NCBI GenBank assembly: GCA_963709175.1
Contig: CAVPVK010000007.1
Span: 1,116,001 to 1,180,000, forward strand
Source of the DNA: JANXQG01 sp963709175
Lineage (GTDB): Bacteria; Planctomycetota; Planctomycetia; Pirellulales; Thermoguttaceae
DNA: 64,000 nucleotides
Direction of reading: 5' to 3'
Positions within the stretch are counted from its first letter, which is position 1, and the number at the start of each line of letters is the position of its first letter. Positions 28,156 through 37,085 of the stretch are shown one piece after another. The notes below the pieces were generated by a model that made no database searches, was not told the origin of the DNA, and saw only the letters and a program-made list of their open reading frames with translations. The translations under genes were made by a program, and so were the position numbers.

Positions 28156-28598
28156 GATAGCGTTCCACGACGCCCGGCAAAATCCCCCCGCGGCCTACTG
28201 GTGAAAGCGGCGGCGACTTTCCCGCCGCCGCCCGATTCCTAGGAACAGACCATACCCAGATCCGCAGAAATCAGGAAGATCAATTTGCTTAGGTTTGCCA
28301 GGAATACAGCCCCAACCACGTCCGCCAGGCAAACGTCGGCATGCTCTGCCGGCGCCCCGTTACGCCGCCCCCGGCTGTGCCGGGTAAGGGTTCTTGGAAA
28401 CAGCAGCTAAGTTGACAGTCGTCTGCAGCATTCTCTTCGGCATCGCACGTCTGCCCGGCACCTCAGTTTTGATCGGGTCTTGTTGGTCTGCTTGAAACTT
28501 GGCCGTTGCCGCGGTCGGCAAATCGCGGAAACGGCGAGTGAAGACAAGGGAGGTCGGATTATGCCATCGCCAGGAAAATCCATCGGCAGCGATCCCCA
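28156..28598. other. Intergenic stretch, no gene seen
   Basis: Holds the right flank of the IS66 remnant, including a GC hairpin near 28202-28230 (GCGGCGGCGA...CCGCCGCC), and otherwise featureless sequence. The RHS frame opens only near its end. Confidence 0.4.
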
Positions 28599-29450
28599 GT
28601 GGATCCCCACCTCGCCCGATTCGCCGCCGGCCCCAGCGGCCAGTTTGATAATGCTGGGAATATGCGGCTTACCACCGTGCCTGGGGGCACCGTTACCACG
28701 AACGCGTGGGACGGCGAAAACCGGCTCGTCCAGGTTGCGCTGCCCGACGGAACCGTCGATACAAACGTTTACAACGGTGACGGCCTGCGGGTGGCGATTG
28801 CCGACTCAACGGGGACGCGGAGCATCGTCTGGGACGGGCAAGCCTACCTACTGGAGACGACGACGAGCGGGGTTACAAGCGTGGTCTATACCCAAGAGCC
28901 AACGTCCTTTGGAAGCCTGCTTAGCCAGTGGCAGCCTGATCAGCCGGTGGAGGAATGATTGATGGCTACTCGCTACTACCATTACGATGGCCTTGGTTCG
29001 ACACAGTTGCTTACGGACGAAAACGGCAACGTAACCGACAGCTACGCCAACACCGCCTTCGGGGAGCCAGTGAGCACGGGGGCGGAGAACCCGACGACCA
29101 ATCCGTTCCGGTTCGTAGGACAATTCGGCTACTATATTAACCGGGATGTGGGTGATTATTATGTACGGGCAAGGGCATTCAGCGATGTACTGGCAAGATG
29201 GCTGAGCCCCGATCCGATTGGACTGGTCGACCAACGGGAAAGCGCGTCGCTATATAAATACGCGAACAATAGCCCTACTGTCAACGTCGATCCAAGTGGG
29301 CAGGTCAGTTTACAGTTAGGTGCGTCAGGTCTTGCTCTCGCCCCGCTGTTTCCGTCCGGGCCGGTTTTCGTGCCATTGCCGTGCGCAACCCTTCAATCGC
29401 GGACTGACATAATGCGGCGCCCCCCGGCGTGCCGGCTGGGGTCATCTTAA
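28599..29450 (+). pseudogene. RHS-repeat protein fragment with in-frame TGA
   Basis: One frame carries typical YD repeats: FDNAGNMRLTTVPGGTVTTNAWDGENRLVQVALPDG and YNGDGLRVAIADSTG, up to PDQPVEE followed by TGA at 28956-28958. The same frame continues at once with ATRYYHYDGLGSTQLLTDENGN and the RHS core end DVGDYYVRARAFSDVLARWLSPDPIGL...YKYANNSPTVNVDPSG, then a variable tip to 29450. The 5' end is missing, since sense fades before 28640. RHS proteins form large shells that carry variable C-terminal tips across membranes. This copy is truncated and interrupted. Confidence 0.8.
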
Positions 29451-29786
29451 AGGGCGATTGCCCGACAGGGCCAAGAGAAAGAGACTTCATCCGCAAAGCG
29501 CAACTTCAGATATTGCGGGCATGGGAGAATACACCACAGTTAAGCATTTATGTCCCCTGCTGCCCCTGGCAGACCTGCCTGACCATGATCCAGAGACCCG
29601 CGGGCGTGCGTCAATACTTGGCGAGAGTCACCTGGGGGTTTTGGTGGTTGCCATTGTTTGGCACCGGCGTGTTTCTTCAAAGCAAGCCGACCGACGCATC
29701 TCGAGTGTGTAACATCACCCTCGCTATGGCATTTCAAACTCAAACCACCTTTCAGTTGGATTTCGGCATTTGCGTCTGAAAGAAAT
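29451..29786. other. Stretch between RHS core and LRR gene
   Basis: Several short frames overlap here. A plus-strand reading PTGPRERDFIRKAQLQILRAWENTP may be part of the RHS tip after a shift in the C-run near 29415. No confident gene. Confidence 0.35.
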
Positions 29787-30756
29787 ATGCGAAGAGTATT
29801 GCTTATTACGTCGCTGCTGGGGCTGCTCGCGGTTGCACCGCGCCTCCTCCGGGCGGTGGAGACAGCCGCCTCGGATAAAGCCAGCTCGACTGCGCGTTTA
29901 CAGCAATTAGACGTGGATATAGAATACCACCACAACGGCAATATAAAATCTGTCCAGTTCCGGGGCGAGCGTCTATCCGATGACGATCTCGCGTGTCTGA
30001 CGGGTCTGCCGCAATTGGAACAACTCGTGATTTGTCAGCCGGTCACGAACCGGGGATTCAGGATCATCAAGGGGTTGCGGAGTCTAAGGTGGCTCGTCTT
30101 GTCTGGGAACGTCGTGCCGCGCGAAGGTTTCGAATGCGTAGTGCAGTTAACGAATCTCCGCGGTCTGAGCCTGGATGACGCAAGTTTCCGCGCATCGGAC
30201 CTAAGAAAGTTATCGAAGGTCAAAACGTTAGAATGGATCGAAGTTGTCGGCGCAGATCGACGACGATTCGATCAGCGTGTTTCAATCAATCAAGAGCCTG
30301 AAGTGCTTGAACATCAGCAGCACAAGAATCGGCGATCGCGGGGCGACCTGTCTTTTCCAGCTTTCGGGTCTGACGTACCTTGACATTTCGCGCACAATGA
30401 TCACCGAACGCGGCCTTGAGGGGCTGAAACAGCTAACCGAACTTCGAGAACTTACTCTTCCCTCCCGCGCTACAGATCGAACCATGAGTGTCCTGCGGGG
30501 CCTTGCGCACCTCGATTCGCTTTCTCTGGAGGATACGGCGATTACAGACGCCGGCTTGAAACAACTAACCGGTCTAAAAAGTCTTAGGCGACTTACAGTA
30601 GAGGGAACCGCGATAACCGACAGCGGCCTGGAAGCGTTGAAGGCAATTCGGAGTCTGAACGAATTGGAAGTCCTAGGAGAACCAGCCCTCCATGGGGGGG
30701 TCGGGCAACTGCGCGGCGCACTGCCAGCGGTCAACATCATTGCTATTGAAGAATGA
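29787..30756 (+). CDS. Secreted leucine-rich-repeat protein, frameshifted
   Basis: ATG 29787 gives a signal peptide MRRVLLITSLLGLLAVAPRLLRA. Leucine-rich repeats follow: LSDDDLACLTGLPQLEQLVI, GFRIIKGLRSLRWLVLSG, FECVVQLTNLRGLSLDD. At about 30250 a one-base shift moves sense to QIDDDSISVFQSIKSLKCLNISSTRIGD, LTYLDISRTMITERGLEGLKQLTELRELTL, LDSLSLEDTAITDAGLKQLTGLKSLRRLTV, ending at 30756. Joined length is about 323 residues. The repeats are of the GALA-like planctomycete type and mediate protein contacts. It lies between the RHS core and an orphan RHS tip, so a link to that system is possible but unproven. Confidence 0.75.
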
Positions 30757-30826
30757 TAACGCTACGATCACCTGCGAGTGCTTTACCCACTAACCTACAA
30801 TATGACTCCAAGAAACATCGCGCAAT

Positions 30827-30912
30827 ATGGGACAGTATTCTGAAACCGTGATGGATCATTTTCAATCGCCGCGGAATTTCGGCATGCTAAATGCTCCAAG
30901 CGCGGTGGGCAC
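30827..30912 (+). pseudogene. iscU: iscU/nifU-like scaffold gene, 5' fragment
   Basis: MGQYSETVMDHFQSPRNFGMLNAPSAVGT is the N-terminus of the Fe-S cluster scaffold IscU, where the family continues with the first cluster-binding Cys in a G.PxCGD block. Here the text breaks off at about codon 29 and an RHS tip begins in another frame. No further IscU sequence follows. The fragment marks a recombination junction. Confidence 0.75.
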
Positions 30913-31590
30913 TGCGACCCGTCTGGCAACGTTAGCTACAACATCGTCGACAATAGCACACTGGTGGGAACTGATTGCACCAAGTATCTTGGGGATCAGC
31001 CGGCCGTATTGTACACGTTTGTGATGGACCAACAGAAGCACTGTGAAGGCTATGTAGTGCAGTGGAACCAGATGTACTGCAACACGAAAGGATGTGACTA
31101 TGCGACGGATTGCCCCAACAAGGTGCCAGAGACTGCGGCGTACGCCTCCAAGCCTTTCTTGGAGGCTTGGTACGTGGCGGCGGATGCGCCAGGGCCAACG
31201 GGTCCGAACCAGGGGGTTATAGGGGGAAAAACGCACATTTACCACAACGATTCGATGGACTTGTACTTCCCCATCGGAACATGCGGCGCTATTGTAATTA
31301 GGGGTGAGATCAGGTTCATTTGCAAAGAGGACACCGGCGACCTAGGTTACTTGGGCCACGGGCGCGGCGGGTGGACGACCAACGCCACATACGGTCCACC
31401 TACATGCTCGCACGGGTCGGGCGCCGTTCCATCTACCGGCAGCATCCCGTCGTGGTGGAACAACCCGAAACACCCTTCCGGCGAACGGAAGGATCAACGA
31501 TACTCAATTAGTTCATGGCAGTGTTGCGAAAGGGAAAAATGTCAACATACGAAGGCAATTGCTTTTCCTGTGTTCGGCAATCGACAGTAA
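30913..31590 (+). pseudogene. Orphan RHS C-terminal tip
   Basis: The frame opens with CDPSGNVSYNIVDNSTLVGTDCTKYLG, the DPSG border that starts RHS tips, without an RHS core before it. It continues as a Cys- and Trp-rich planctomycete RHS tail: FVMDQQKHCEGYVVQWNQMYC, FLEAWYVAADAPG, IGTCGAIVIRGEIRFICKED and a terminal SISSWQCCEREKCQ. It has no start codon of its own near the border (a GTG at 30964 lies inside). Such displaced tips can be swapped onto an upstream core by recombination. Activity unknown. Confidence 0.6.
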
Positions 31591-32202
31591 CGATGGGCGT
31601 TCTTGGTGCAGAGGAGCGCCATGTCGAGGCTGTTCCAAAGTTTGGGGCCCAACGAGGAATGAGGAGGATTTGCAGCTGCAAGGGCGGGCTGTTCCGATTC
31701 TCCGCTTACTTAGCGGTCGCTTGCCTCGCCGCGTCGGCCACCCCGGAGAGTGCGATAAGAGAAGCGAATGCGCAGGCAGTGGACCTTGAGCCTCGACGGC
31801 TGGATACGCCGACTTGGAGGGATAGGGCGCGGTGGGAAGCGCTGGATCGCAGGGTACGGAGCGCGACGGCGGAGGGATTGGACGCCCTCGTGGCGGACAA
31901 AGACACGTCGACCTCCCTCGCTGCGGGATGGGAAAAGGTCCGGCGAAGCATTGTCCCTCCAAATCCGACGGGGGCCGAACCGCCCGCACCAAACGAACGG
32001 GAGCTGCGTCGATTTGCTAGTCTGATCGAAAAGCGGGCTGGAGTGGTCGCTCCAAAGCCGTGGATGGACTCTCTGCTGTCGGCGACGGCCTGTGGCGGTC
32101 GTGACAATACGGTTGGGTTTGACGCTGGCGACTATTCCGTCAAGCGGGTGGTGACGCCGACGGGTGACATCCGGGTGGTCGCAGAAGACACGCGGTGGCT
32201 AA

Positions 32203-32210
32203 TTCGAGGA
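32203..32210. repeat. Target-site duplication, left side of IS copy 2
   Basis: TTCGAGGA, repeated at 33967-33974. Extended to nine bases the copies differ at the first base (ATTCGAGGA and TTTCGAGGA), so the duplication is probably 9 bp with one later change. Confidence 0.85.
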
Positions 32211-33965
32211 CAGCAACTCCCGATAAATCGAGCGGCTAACAGCGTTAGGGCATCAAGTTTTGAGTGTGCGTATGTTAGACGAAAAGATGGGCGAGATACG
32301 GGCGATAGAGGGCGCCGTTGTTAGACGTGTGCGGAGCGGCGAAGGCCCTGGATTATCACAGAAACTCGTTGTCGCGCAGCGTGAGCGTGCCGACGTCGGG
32401 CTTCTCTGAGCTGGAGCAGCCGTATGCGAGCGGTGGAGGGAGCGCGGAAATACAGAGAGGCCAGGTTAACACGTATTCCGTGTCGGTGCGGGGAGTTGCT
32501 TGGCGAGGTCATAGAGGATGACCTCGTAAAGGTGACGCATCGAGTGGAAAACGAAGTGTCGGAAGTGAGAGCGCAGATTATCCCACAGTGCCCGCTTGCT
32601 CGTCAACTTCTTCCGCACGGCCTTAAATAGCGGGCAGCAGAGTTGTTGGACCTCATCGACCAGGAACGCCAACATCATCAACATGGCAAAGACTACCGAC
32701 AGGTTCTTCTTGCCATGGCCATAATTGTGTTCGAAGTGGTAACCCTGATTCTTGAGCGTGTTGAACGTCTCGTTCTCGATTTTCCAGCGACAGCGGCCGC
32801 CTCTTACCAGGCAACGGGCATTCTGGCGAGAGATCTTCAGGTCCGTAACCCAGGTCCAGGTCCGTTCCTCGCCGTCAGGGCTGATCTCGTAGCAATGGAG
32901 CCAATTCACGCGCAAATCTTGGTTGGATTCGTTTAGCGGCACGTCGTTGATGAAGGAAATCTCGTGGTAGACATCCCCTTCAGTCCAGGAAATCGTCGTC
33001 ACCCGGTCGACCTCCCAGGCGGCGAGCACCTGGTCCCAGAGAAAATCATGATCCCCCGGTTTGGCTCCCAGGATGAAGTGCATGTTCAGGCTCTGCAACT
33101 CGCGGATATGCGGGGCGTTGCTCGCCAACCCGTCCTCGACAACGATCAGCTTCAGATGGGGATGCTCTCCGCGGATTTTCTGCAGCAAGCGTTTGGCCGC
33201 GTTTCGCTCGCAATCGTTTTTGCGGGTGCCGTCTTGTTTCACAATGGGTTCGGGAGCGAAAGGAATCACCTCTCGGTGATCCGGGTGGATCATCACGGCT
33301 GCCAGCATCTGGTGCTGATAGGTAGTCTCTTGCGTCTGGCGATGCACTTTTTCCAGGCAGGAGTCGCAGTGGATGGCCGAAGAAGAGAAATACCCGGTGC
33401 CGTCCAAGGAGAGCAGGTAGCAGCCTTGATGGAAGACAAACGGCTCCAGGGCTTTTCCACGCTGGAGTTGGCGAAAGACAGCGTCGAACAAGGGTCGTAT
33501 CGCCTGCGGCTCCACGGGGTCGAGGATCTCCCGCATGTGAGTGTCCGACGGAACACGCGCGATGCCGAACAGGTTCCCCATGTTCTCATCGTTGCGGCGC
33601 TCGTCAAATGCCAGCAGGGAAGGGTCTTTCAGCACAAACATGCTGAAAGCCGACATGAGCGCGTTCGTCAAGGAAATCGGGCACTCCCGCCCACGATGGT
33701 CCGCGATCTTATCACATTCCAGCCGCAAGAGTGCGTACAAGGCATCGGCCGAGAGATGCTTGCGCTTCGGCGGAGTGCGTTGTTTTGGTGGACGAGGCAG
33801 GATCACGACGACTCTTCTCACCCAGTACCGAATTACCATCCTGGCTGGCAAACCGCCATCCTACCCTCATTACGCTGGATGATATACCGCTGTTCACTGC
33901 TTTACGAAGCCTCCTGCTGTTCTTGCCCCTTTTTAGGCCACATTCAGCTTCAGCGGGAACTGCTG
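32211..33965 (-). mobile_element. Insertion sequence, copy 2 (1755 bp, apparently intact)
   Basis: Same terminal inverted repeats as copy 1 and the same sequence apart from one base less near 32570, which keeps the transposase frame open. Inserted in the middle of a secreted-protein gene. Same orientation as copy 1, so the 22 kb between them could be lost by recombination. Confidence 0.93.
32466..33851 (-). CDS. DDE transposase of IS copy 2, intact
   Basis: 461 residues. DDE triad Asp150 (SLDGTGYF), Asp240 (VVEDGLASN) and Glu359 (RWKIENETFN). The C-terminus LRSHFRHFVFHSMRHLYEVILYDLAKQLP is complete, unlike copy 1. It cuts and joins DNA at the element ends. Alone in its IS. IS4-like superfamily; exact group not determined. 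Confidence 0.88.
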   Translation of the reverse strand: MPARMVIRYWVRRVVVILPRPPKQRTPPKRKHLSADALYALLRLECDKIADHRGRECPISLTNALMSAFSMFVLKDPSLLAFDERRNDENMGNLFGIARVPSDTHMREILDPVEPQAIRPLFDAVFRQLQRGKALEPFVFHQGCYLLSLDGTGYFSSSAIHCDSCLEKVHRQTQETTYQHQMLAAVMIHPDHREVIPFAPEPIVKQDGTRKNDCERNAAKRLLQKIRGEHPHLKLIVVEDGLASNAPHIRELQSLNMHFILGAKPGDHDFLWDQVLAAWEVDRVTTISWTEGDVYHEISFINDVPLNESNQDLRVNWLHCYEISPDGEERTWTWVTDLKISRQNARCLVRGGRCRWKIENETFNTLKNQGYHFEHNYGHGKKNLSVVFAMLMMLAFLVDEVQQLCCPLFKAVRKKLTSKRALWDNLRSHFRHFVFHSMRHLYEVILYDLAKQLPAPTRNTC

Positions 33966-33966
33966 T

Positions 33967-33974
33967 TTCGAGGA
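33967..33974. repeat. Target-site duplication, right side of IS copy 2
   Basis: TTCGAGGA, matching 32203-32210. Confidence 0.85.
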
Positions 33975-34463
33975 GACCACTTTGCCTGGTCGCCGGGCCG
34001 CGACGATTCGCCCCGATCCGACGTCAGCATCGCATGGGCGAAAGGTCGAGTCTATGTTGCTCTGTTCTATTCCGCGCCGCATCCCTATCGAGTTTTCTCG
34101 ATTGACGACAAGAGTCAGAAAACCGTCTGGTGTGCCGGGGTGGCGGCGTCCGACGCCCTGCGGCATTACGCTAATCTTTCTATTCACAACGTCGCGATCA
34201 TACCAGCAGACGATCGCGTTTTGGTCTTTGGCTCCGCAAACTCAGCGATTTACGTGGTTGCCCTGCGACTAGAGGACGGCGCAGAGCAATTCCATTTTAG
34301 CAGCGCGTTTATTGATCGCTATGTCATGCCGGCAGAAGAACGGAAAAGTGAGGCTAAGAAGCAGGGAATCTGCGCGCAAACGCGCGAGAGTGAGTCCAGT
34401 TTGAAGTCCCAATTTCAATGACCTTCACTAGACTAGCGCGTCGTCCAGACTAAAATCATCTTT

Positions 34464-34484
34464 CCACCGACGCGGGGTCGGTGG
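34464..34484. repeat. CCACCGAC-type hairpin, copy 1
   Basis: CCACCGACGCGGGGTCGGTG with one further G forms a stem CCACCGAC/GTCGGTGG. Close relatives lie at 48148-48170 (inverted) and 48214-48234. It follows the interrupted gene and may act as a terminator or repeat element. Confidence 0.6.
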
Positions 34485-34533
34485 GGACGGCGGCGGGCAG
34501 GGCGCGAGGCGGAACCGCGACGGCCGCGGTGGA

Positions 34534-34561
34534 CCCGTGCTGAAGCATGCTGAAGCACGGG
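34534..34561. repeat. Nested hairpin CCCGTGCT...AGCACGGG
   Basis: An inverted repeat with arms CCCGTGCT and AGCACGGG and an inner AGCATGCT palindrome. It lies 53 bp before the zinc-ribbon gene. It could be a leader hairpin or a REP-like element. Confidence 0.5.
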
Positions 34562-34613
34562 CCAGAAAAAGGGGACATCACTGATATTGCCTCTTGGACG
34601 AGCCAAAACCAAA

Positions 34614-35099
34614 ATGCAGACGATGAAGCCAAGAGACAATCAGCACAATTCCCGTCAAGCATTTTCCAACGTGGCAACGGTGCTGGGAAGCTGGCCGGAT
34701 GCGACGGCCCTCGCCGCCGATCTCTCTCCCACGCAGGGGCGAGGGGATAACACCCCCGCCAAAGCCACGGCCATCACCCCGCGCCCGTCTCCCGAAGAGA
34801 GAGGGGAGTTGGCGTTTCCGCCGCTCTCAACGCAGGTCGCGAGTTTCCTCGGGGCGGTGGTGGCTTTCGTCGGCGACGGTTGTGTGCTGGTGAACGACAC
34901 CGAGCACCGTCGGCGGCTGGACGTCTGCCGCACCTGCGACCGTCGCGCCGGCCGACGCTGCGCGGCCTGCGGCTGCTGGATCGCAATGAAAGCCCGCGGA
35001 CGGGCCTTCAGTTGCCCCTTGGGACGATGGGAGGACGCCGGCGACAAAATGGTGGCGATGGGGAGAAAACGAGACGATAGCAGCAACGAGACGCCCTAA
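34614..35099 (+). CDS. Small zinc-ribbon protein with repeat-derived insert
   Basis: About 161 residues from ATG 34614; ATG 34623 and TTG 34587 are alternatives. The C-terminal half holds a treble-clef-like zinc site: VCRTCDRRAGRRCAACGCWIAMKARGRAFSCPLGRW (Cys pairs C..C, C..C.C and a final C). This arrangement occurs in short phage-like and bacterial proteins of unknown role. Residues about 36-75 (LSPTQGRGDNTPAK...SPEERGELAF) derive from a GC-rich intergenic repeat (CTCTCTCCC...GAGAGAGGGGAG) and are probably a late in-frame insertion. Confidence 0.6.
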   Translation: MQTMKPRDNQHNSRQAFSNVATVLGSWPDATALAADLSPTQGRGDNTPAKATAITPRPSPEERGELAFPPLSTQVASFLGAVVAFVGDGCVLVNDTEHRRRLDVCRTCDRRAGRRCAACGCWIAMKARGRAFSCPLGRWEDAGDKMVAMGRKRDDSSNETP

Positions 35100-35381
35100 T
35101 GATCGAACCAGCCGCCCACACCGAAAACAACCGCAAGCCCGGCGCACCAACGGAGCCGGGCCGTGGCCGTTTATCGCACGGATTTTGCAATCGCCTGAAC
35201 TGGCATTCATCCAGCGGTCTGACCCCTCCGGGGAGAAGAAGCAGACGCCCGCGCCTGCACCAAAACCGTCCCCCAACACGTTACCTAGCAAGGGCATGCG
35301 ACAACGCTTTAGAAAATTGCCGCTCGCCAGGCGTAATATCAAGGTAGTACGTTGCTGTTTGACAATTCAAATTCAGGCAAA

Positions 35382-35408
35382 CGCCCCCGGCCCGGCTCGC
35401 CGGGGGCG
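35382..35408. repeat. REP-like hairpin left of RAYT remnant
   Basis: Arms CGCCCCCGG and CCGGGGGCG around a 9-base loop. Together with hairpins at 35677 and 35744 it brackets a REP-associated transposase fragment. Confidence 0.6.
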
Positions 35409-35439
35409 AAAGGCCCGTGGTGCGCCCCAGGAAAACCGA

Positions 35440-35659
35440 TGAATGTGGAAGGAAGAAGTAATGGAGGAATGGTAACGGCTACATGCACGTGCGTATCCGT
35501 TCCCCCGAGCGCATGGACTACAGCCTCGGGGGTTTTGATCAGGCAATCTTTAATGATGCGGTACGTCAGCGGCTCGACCTGAGGAGTGAGCATCGGCGCG
35601 CTGTCCTTGCAGTGCCAGGTAAGATGCAGATTGATCTCGGAATAATTGTTTCGGCTCAT
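35440..35659 (-). pseudogene. REP-associated tyrosine transposase (Y1/IS200-like), N-terminal fragment
   Basis: From ATG 35659: MSRNNYSEINLHLTWHCKDSAPMLTPQVEPLTYRIIKDCLI, then GGTDTHVHVAVTIPP with the metal-binding HVHV (HUH) motif. The expected continuation with the catalytic tyrosine is missing, and sense ends at about TFIG (35440) where REP hairpins begin. Such transposases mobilise REP palindromes. This one is dead but explains the palindromes around it. Confidence 0.75.
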
Positions 35660-35676
35660 CGCGTGCGTCTGAAAGG

Positions 35677-35694
35677 AGGCCCGTGAACGGGCCT
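35677..35694. repeat. REP-like hairpin AGGCCCGTgaACGGGCCT
   Basis: A perfect 8-bp stem with a 2-base loop, directly upstream of the RAYT fragment start. Confidence 0.55.
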
Positions 35695-35743
35695 GACAAC
35701 GGGACAAACGAAACACGAAAAAGTGATTATAGCCTCACCCAAA

Positions 35744-35815
35744 CCCGGCATAAATGCCGGGCCGAATACCGGCTAAAGCCGACAACGGGCGTAAACGCCC
35801 GTCCCTCGCGGAGGG
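35744..35815. repeat. Array of four REP-like hairpins
   Basis: In series: CCCGGCATaaATGCCGGG (35744-35761), CGGCTaaAGCCG (35770-35781), ACGGGCGTaaACGCCCGT (35785-35802) and CCCTCgcgGAGGG (35803-35815). The common TAAA or GTAAAC loop style suggests related elements. It lies beside the RAYT remnant. Confidence 0.65.
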
Positions 35816-36708
35816 AAGAAAAGCGGCAGCACGCCTCGGCCTTCCGAGCAGGACTTTGCGCAGGCCCACTGTGATCGGGTGGAAAGCGCATTACGGTGGG
35901 CCTGCGCTCGCCGACCGCGAGCGGGTGCCCCGGATCTGGTCCCACCCGGTCCACCCTACGACCTATCTGCGACATCATTTATGAAACGGACCACTACGGC
36001 AGAGATACGCTCGTCCAATTTCAAATGCGGCGATTCGGCTCTAAAGGGTTATGTATTCGTCGCCCGAGCGGGAGGCCGTTGTGAGCCGCTGGCGTGTCGT
36101 CACAAGCCTTTTGTACACAAGTGGTTGCGACGACGCCCCTTGGGCCGGGCCGAGAATTTGTGTCACAGCGGCAGCGGGTCGAGAAATGACTCCGGCCCTC
36201 AGACGCAAGACGCTTATCCATAATTACTTGCGACGACAGTTTGCGGCCCGCCCGGGGCCTTTTGTCGTGAACCTGTGTCACAAGCAGATTTGCGGCCCCG
36301 TCGTCGCAAGTCGTTTTCTCGCAAAGGGTTCCTCGTTATCGATTTTTCGTGGTGAGACAGCCCGGCGCAGAACGTTGTGATTACCGCATAGCAGAAAAGA
36401 GTATCTCAGTGGATGGCTCGATCAGGAATGGCTCAATCAGGATTGTATGCTCATGATTCTTTCCCGGCGCAGAGAAAGGATTCGCCACCCGGCGGCCGAC
36501 CGGTAGGGGCGTGGCGGCGGATGTCGCTTTATGCCTGTTTCCTTTATGTTCTAGGCTATCACCCCTCACAAGGCTTGCAGCAAGGGCGCGTACGCCGGGC
36601 TGCCAAATCCGCCCTGCTCACGCATTTCTAACGGAGCCCTAATTCTCCACTAATACTTGCCTGCTAGCATCATGTTGGGTGGAAGTCCCTCTTCATGGAG
36701 GATCAGGC
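35816..36708. other. Gene-free stretch with direct and inverted repeats
   Basis: No plausible gene over almost 900 bp. Two direct copies of TTGCGACGAC (36125-36134, 36228-36237) and one inverted copy (36300-36309) are accompanied by two TGTGTCACA motifs (36159-36167, 36274-36282) in the same order. Spurious frames exist on both strands. Confidence 0.5.
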
Positions 36709-36912
36709 ATGTTGGTTCTGAAACGAAAGCCCGGTGAACGCGTTCTCGTTGGCGAGGACATCGAAGTAACGGTACTGGCGGTGGACGGAGATCAGGTAAA
36801 ACTTGGTTTCCACGCCCCGCGCTACGTGCCGATCTTCCGGGCCGAAATTCATGAAGAATTGGCCGATGCGCTCGCTGGCACGATAAACTTCACGGTAGAC
36901 GGAACGCAATAG
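36709..36912 (+). CDS. csrA: Carbon storage regulator CsrA, second copy
   Basis: 67 residues: MLVLKRKPGERVLVGEDIEVTVLAVDGDQVKLGFHAPRYVPIFRAEIHEEL. The ATG at 36709 follows GGAGGA (36697-36702) at a spacing of six bases, so the in-frame ATG ten codons upstream is rejected. It differs clearly from the copy at 15722. It binds mRNA leaders to control translation. It stands alone after the gene-poor repeat region and its targets are unknown. Confidence 0.92.
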   Translation: MLVLKRKPGERVLVGEDIEVTVLAVDGDQVKLGFHAPRYVPIFRAEIHEELADALAGTINFTVDGTQ

Positions 36913-37085
36913 CCGGCCCCCGCGTGCGAGCCCGAGCTTGAGGGTCTTCTTGTCCTTCCAGATGGCCCGCTGGGTAGTACTCATCAATTCCTAATCTCAT
37001 CCTCGTCAACTTCTCACGCGTCTCGGTTATTGTATTCTACCTGGGGATACTAACCCTCGAAGGGCAGCATGAGGGGAGCCATCGA

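Larger units (their letters stand above)
31659..34421 (+). pseudogene. Secreted protein gene interrupted by IS copy 2
   Basis: ATG 31659 begins MRRICSCKGGLFRFSAYLAVACLA, a signal peptide, and reads to LIRG at 32210. After the IS and its duplication the same frame resumes at 33975 with DHFAWSPGRDDSPRSDVSIAWAKGRVYVALFYSAP and ends at 34421. Removing the IS restores one open frame of about 333 residues. The second half (RVFSIDDKSQKTVWCAG, VLVFGSANSAIYVVALRLEDG) resembles beta-propeller repeats. Function unknown. The disruption is recent, because the reading frame is otherwise intact. Confidence 0.8.

Noticed and set aside
35382..35815. CRISPR array
   Set aside because: The repeats are palindromes of different sequence without equal spacers, and no cas gene is present; REP elements fit better.
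36703..36987. Minus-strand frame over csrA
   Set aside because: Complement of a clear CsrA gene with good ribosome site.
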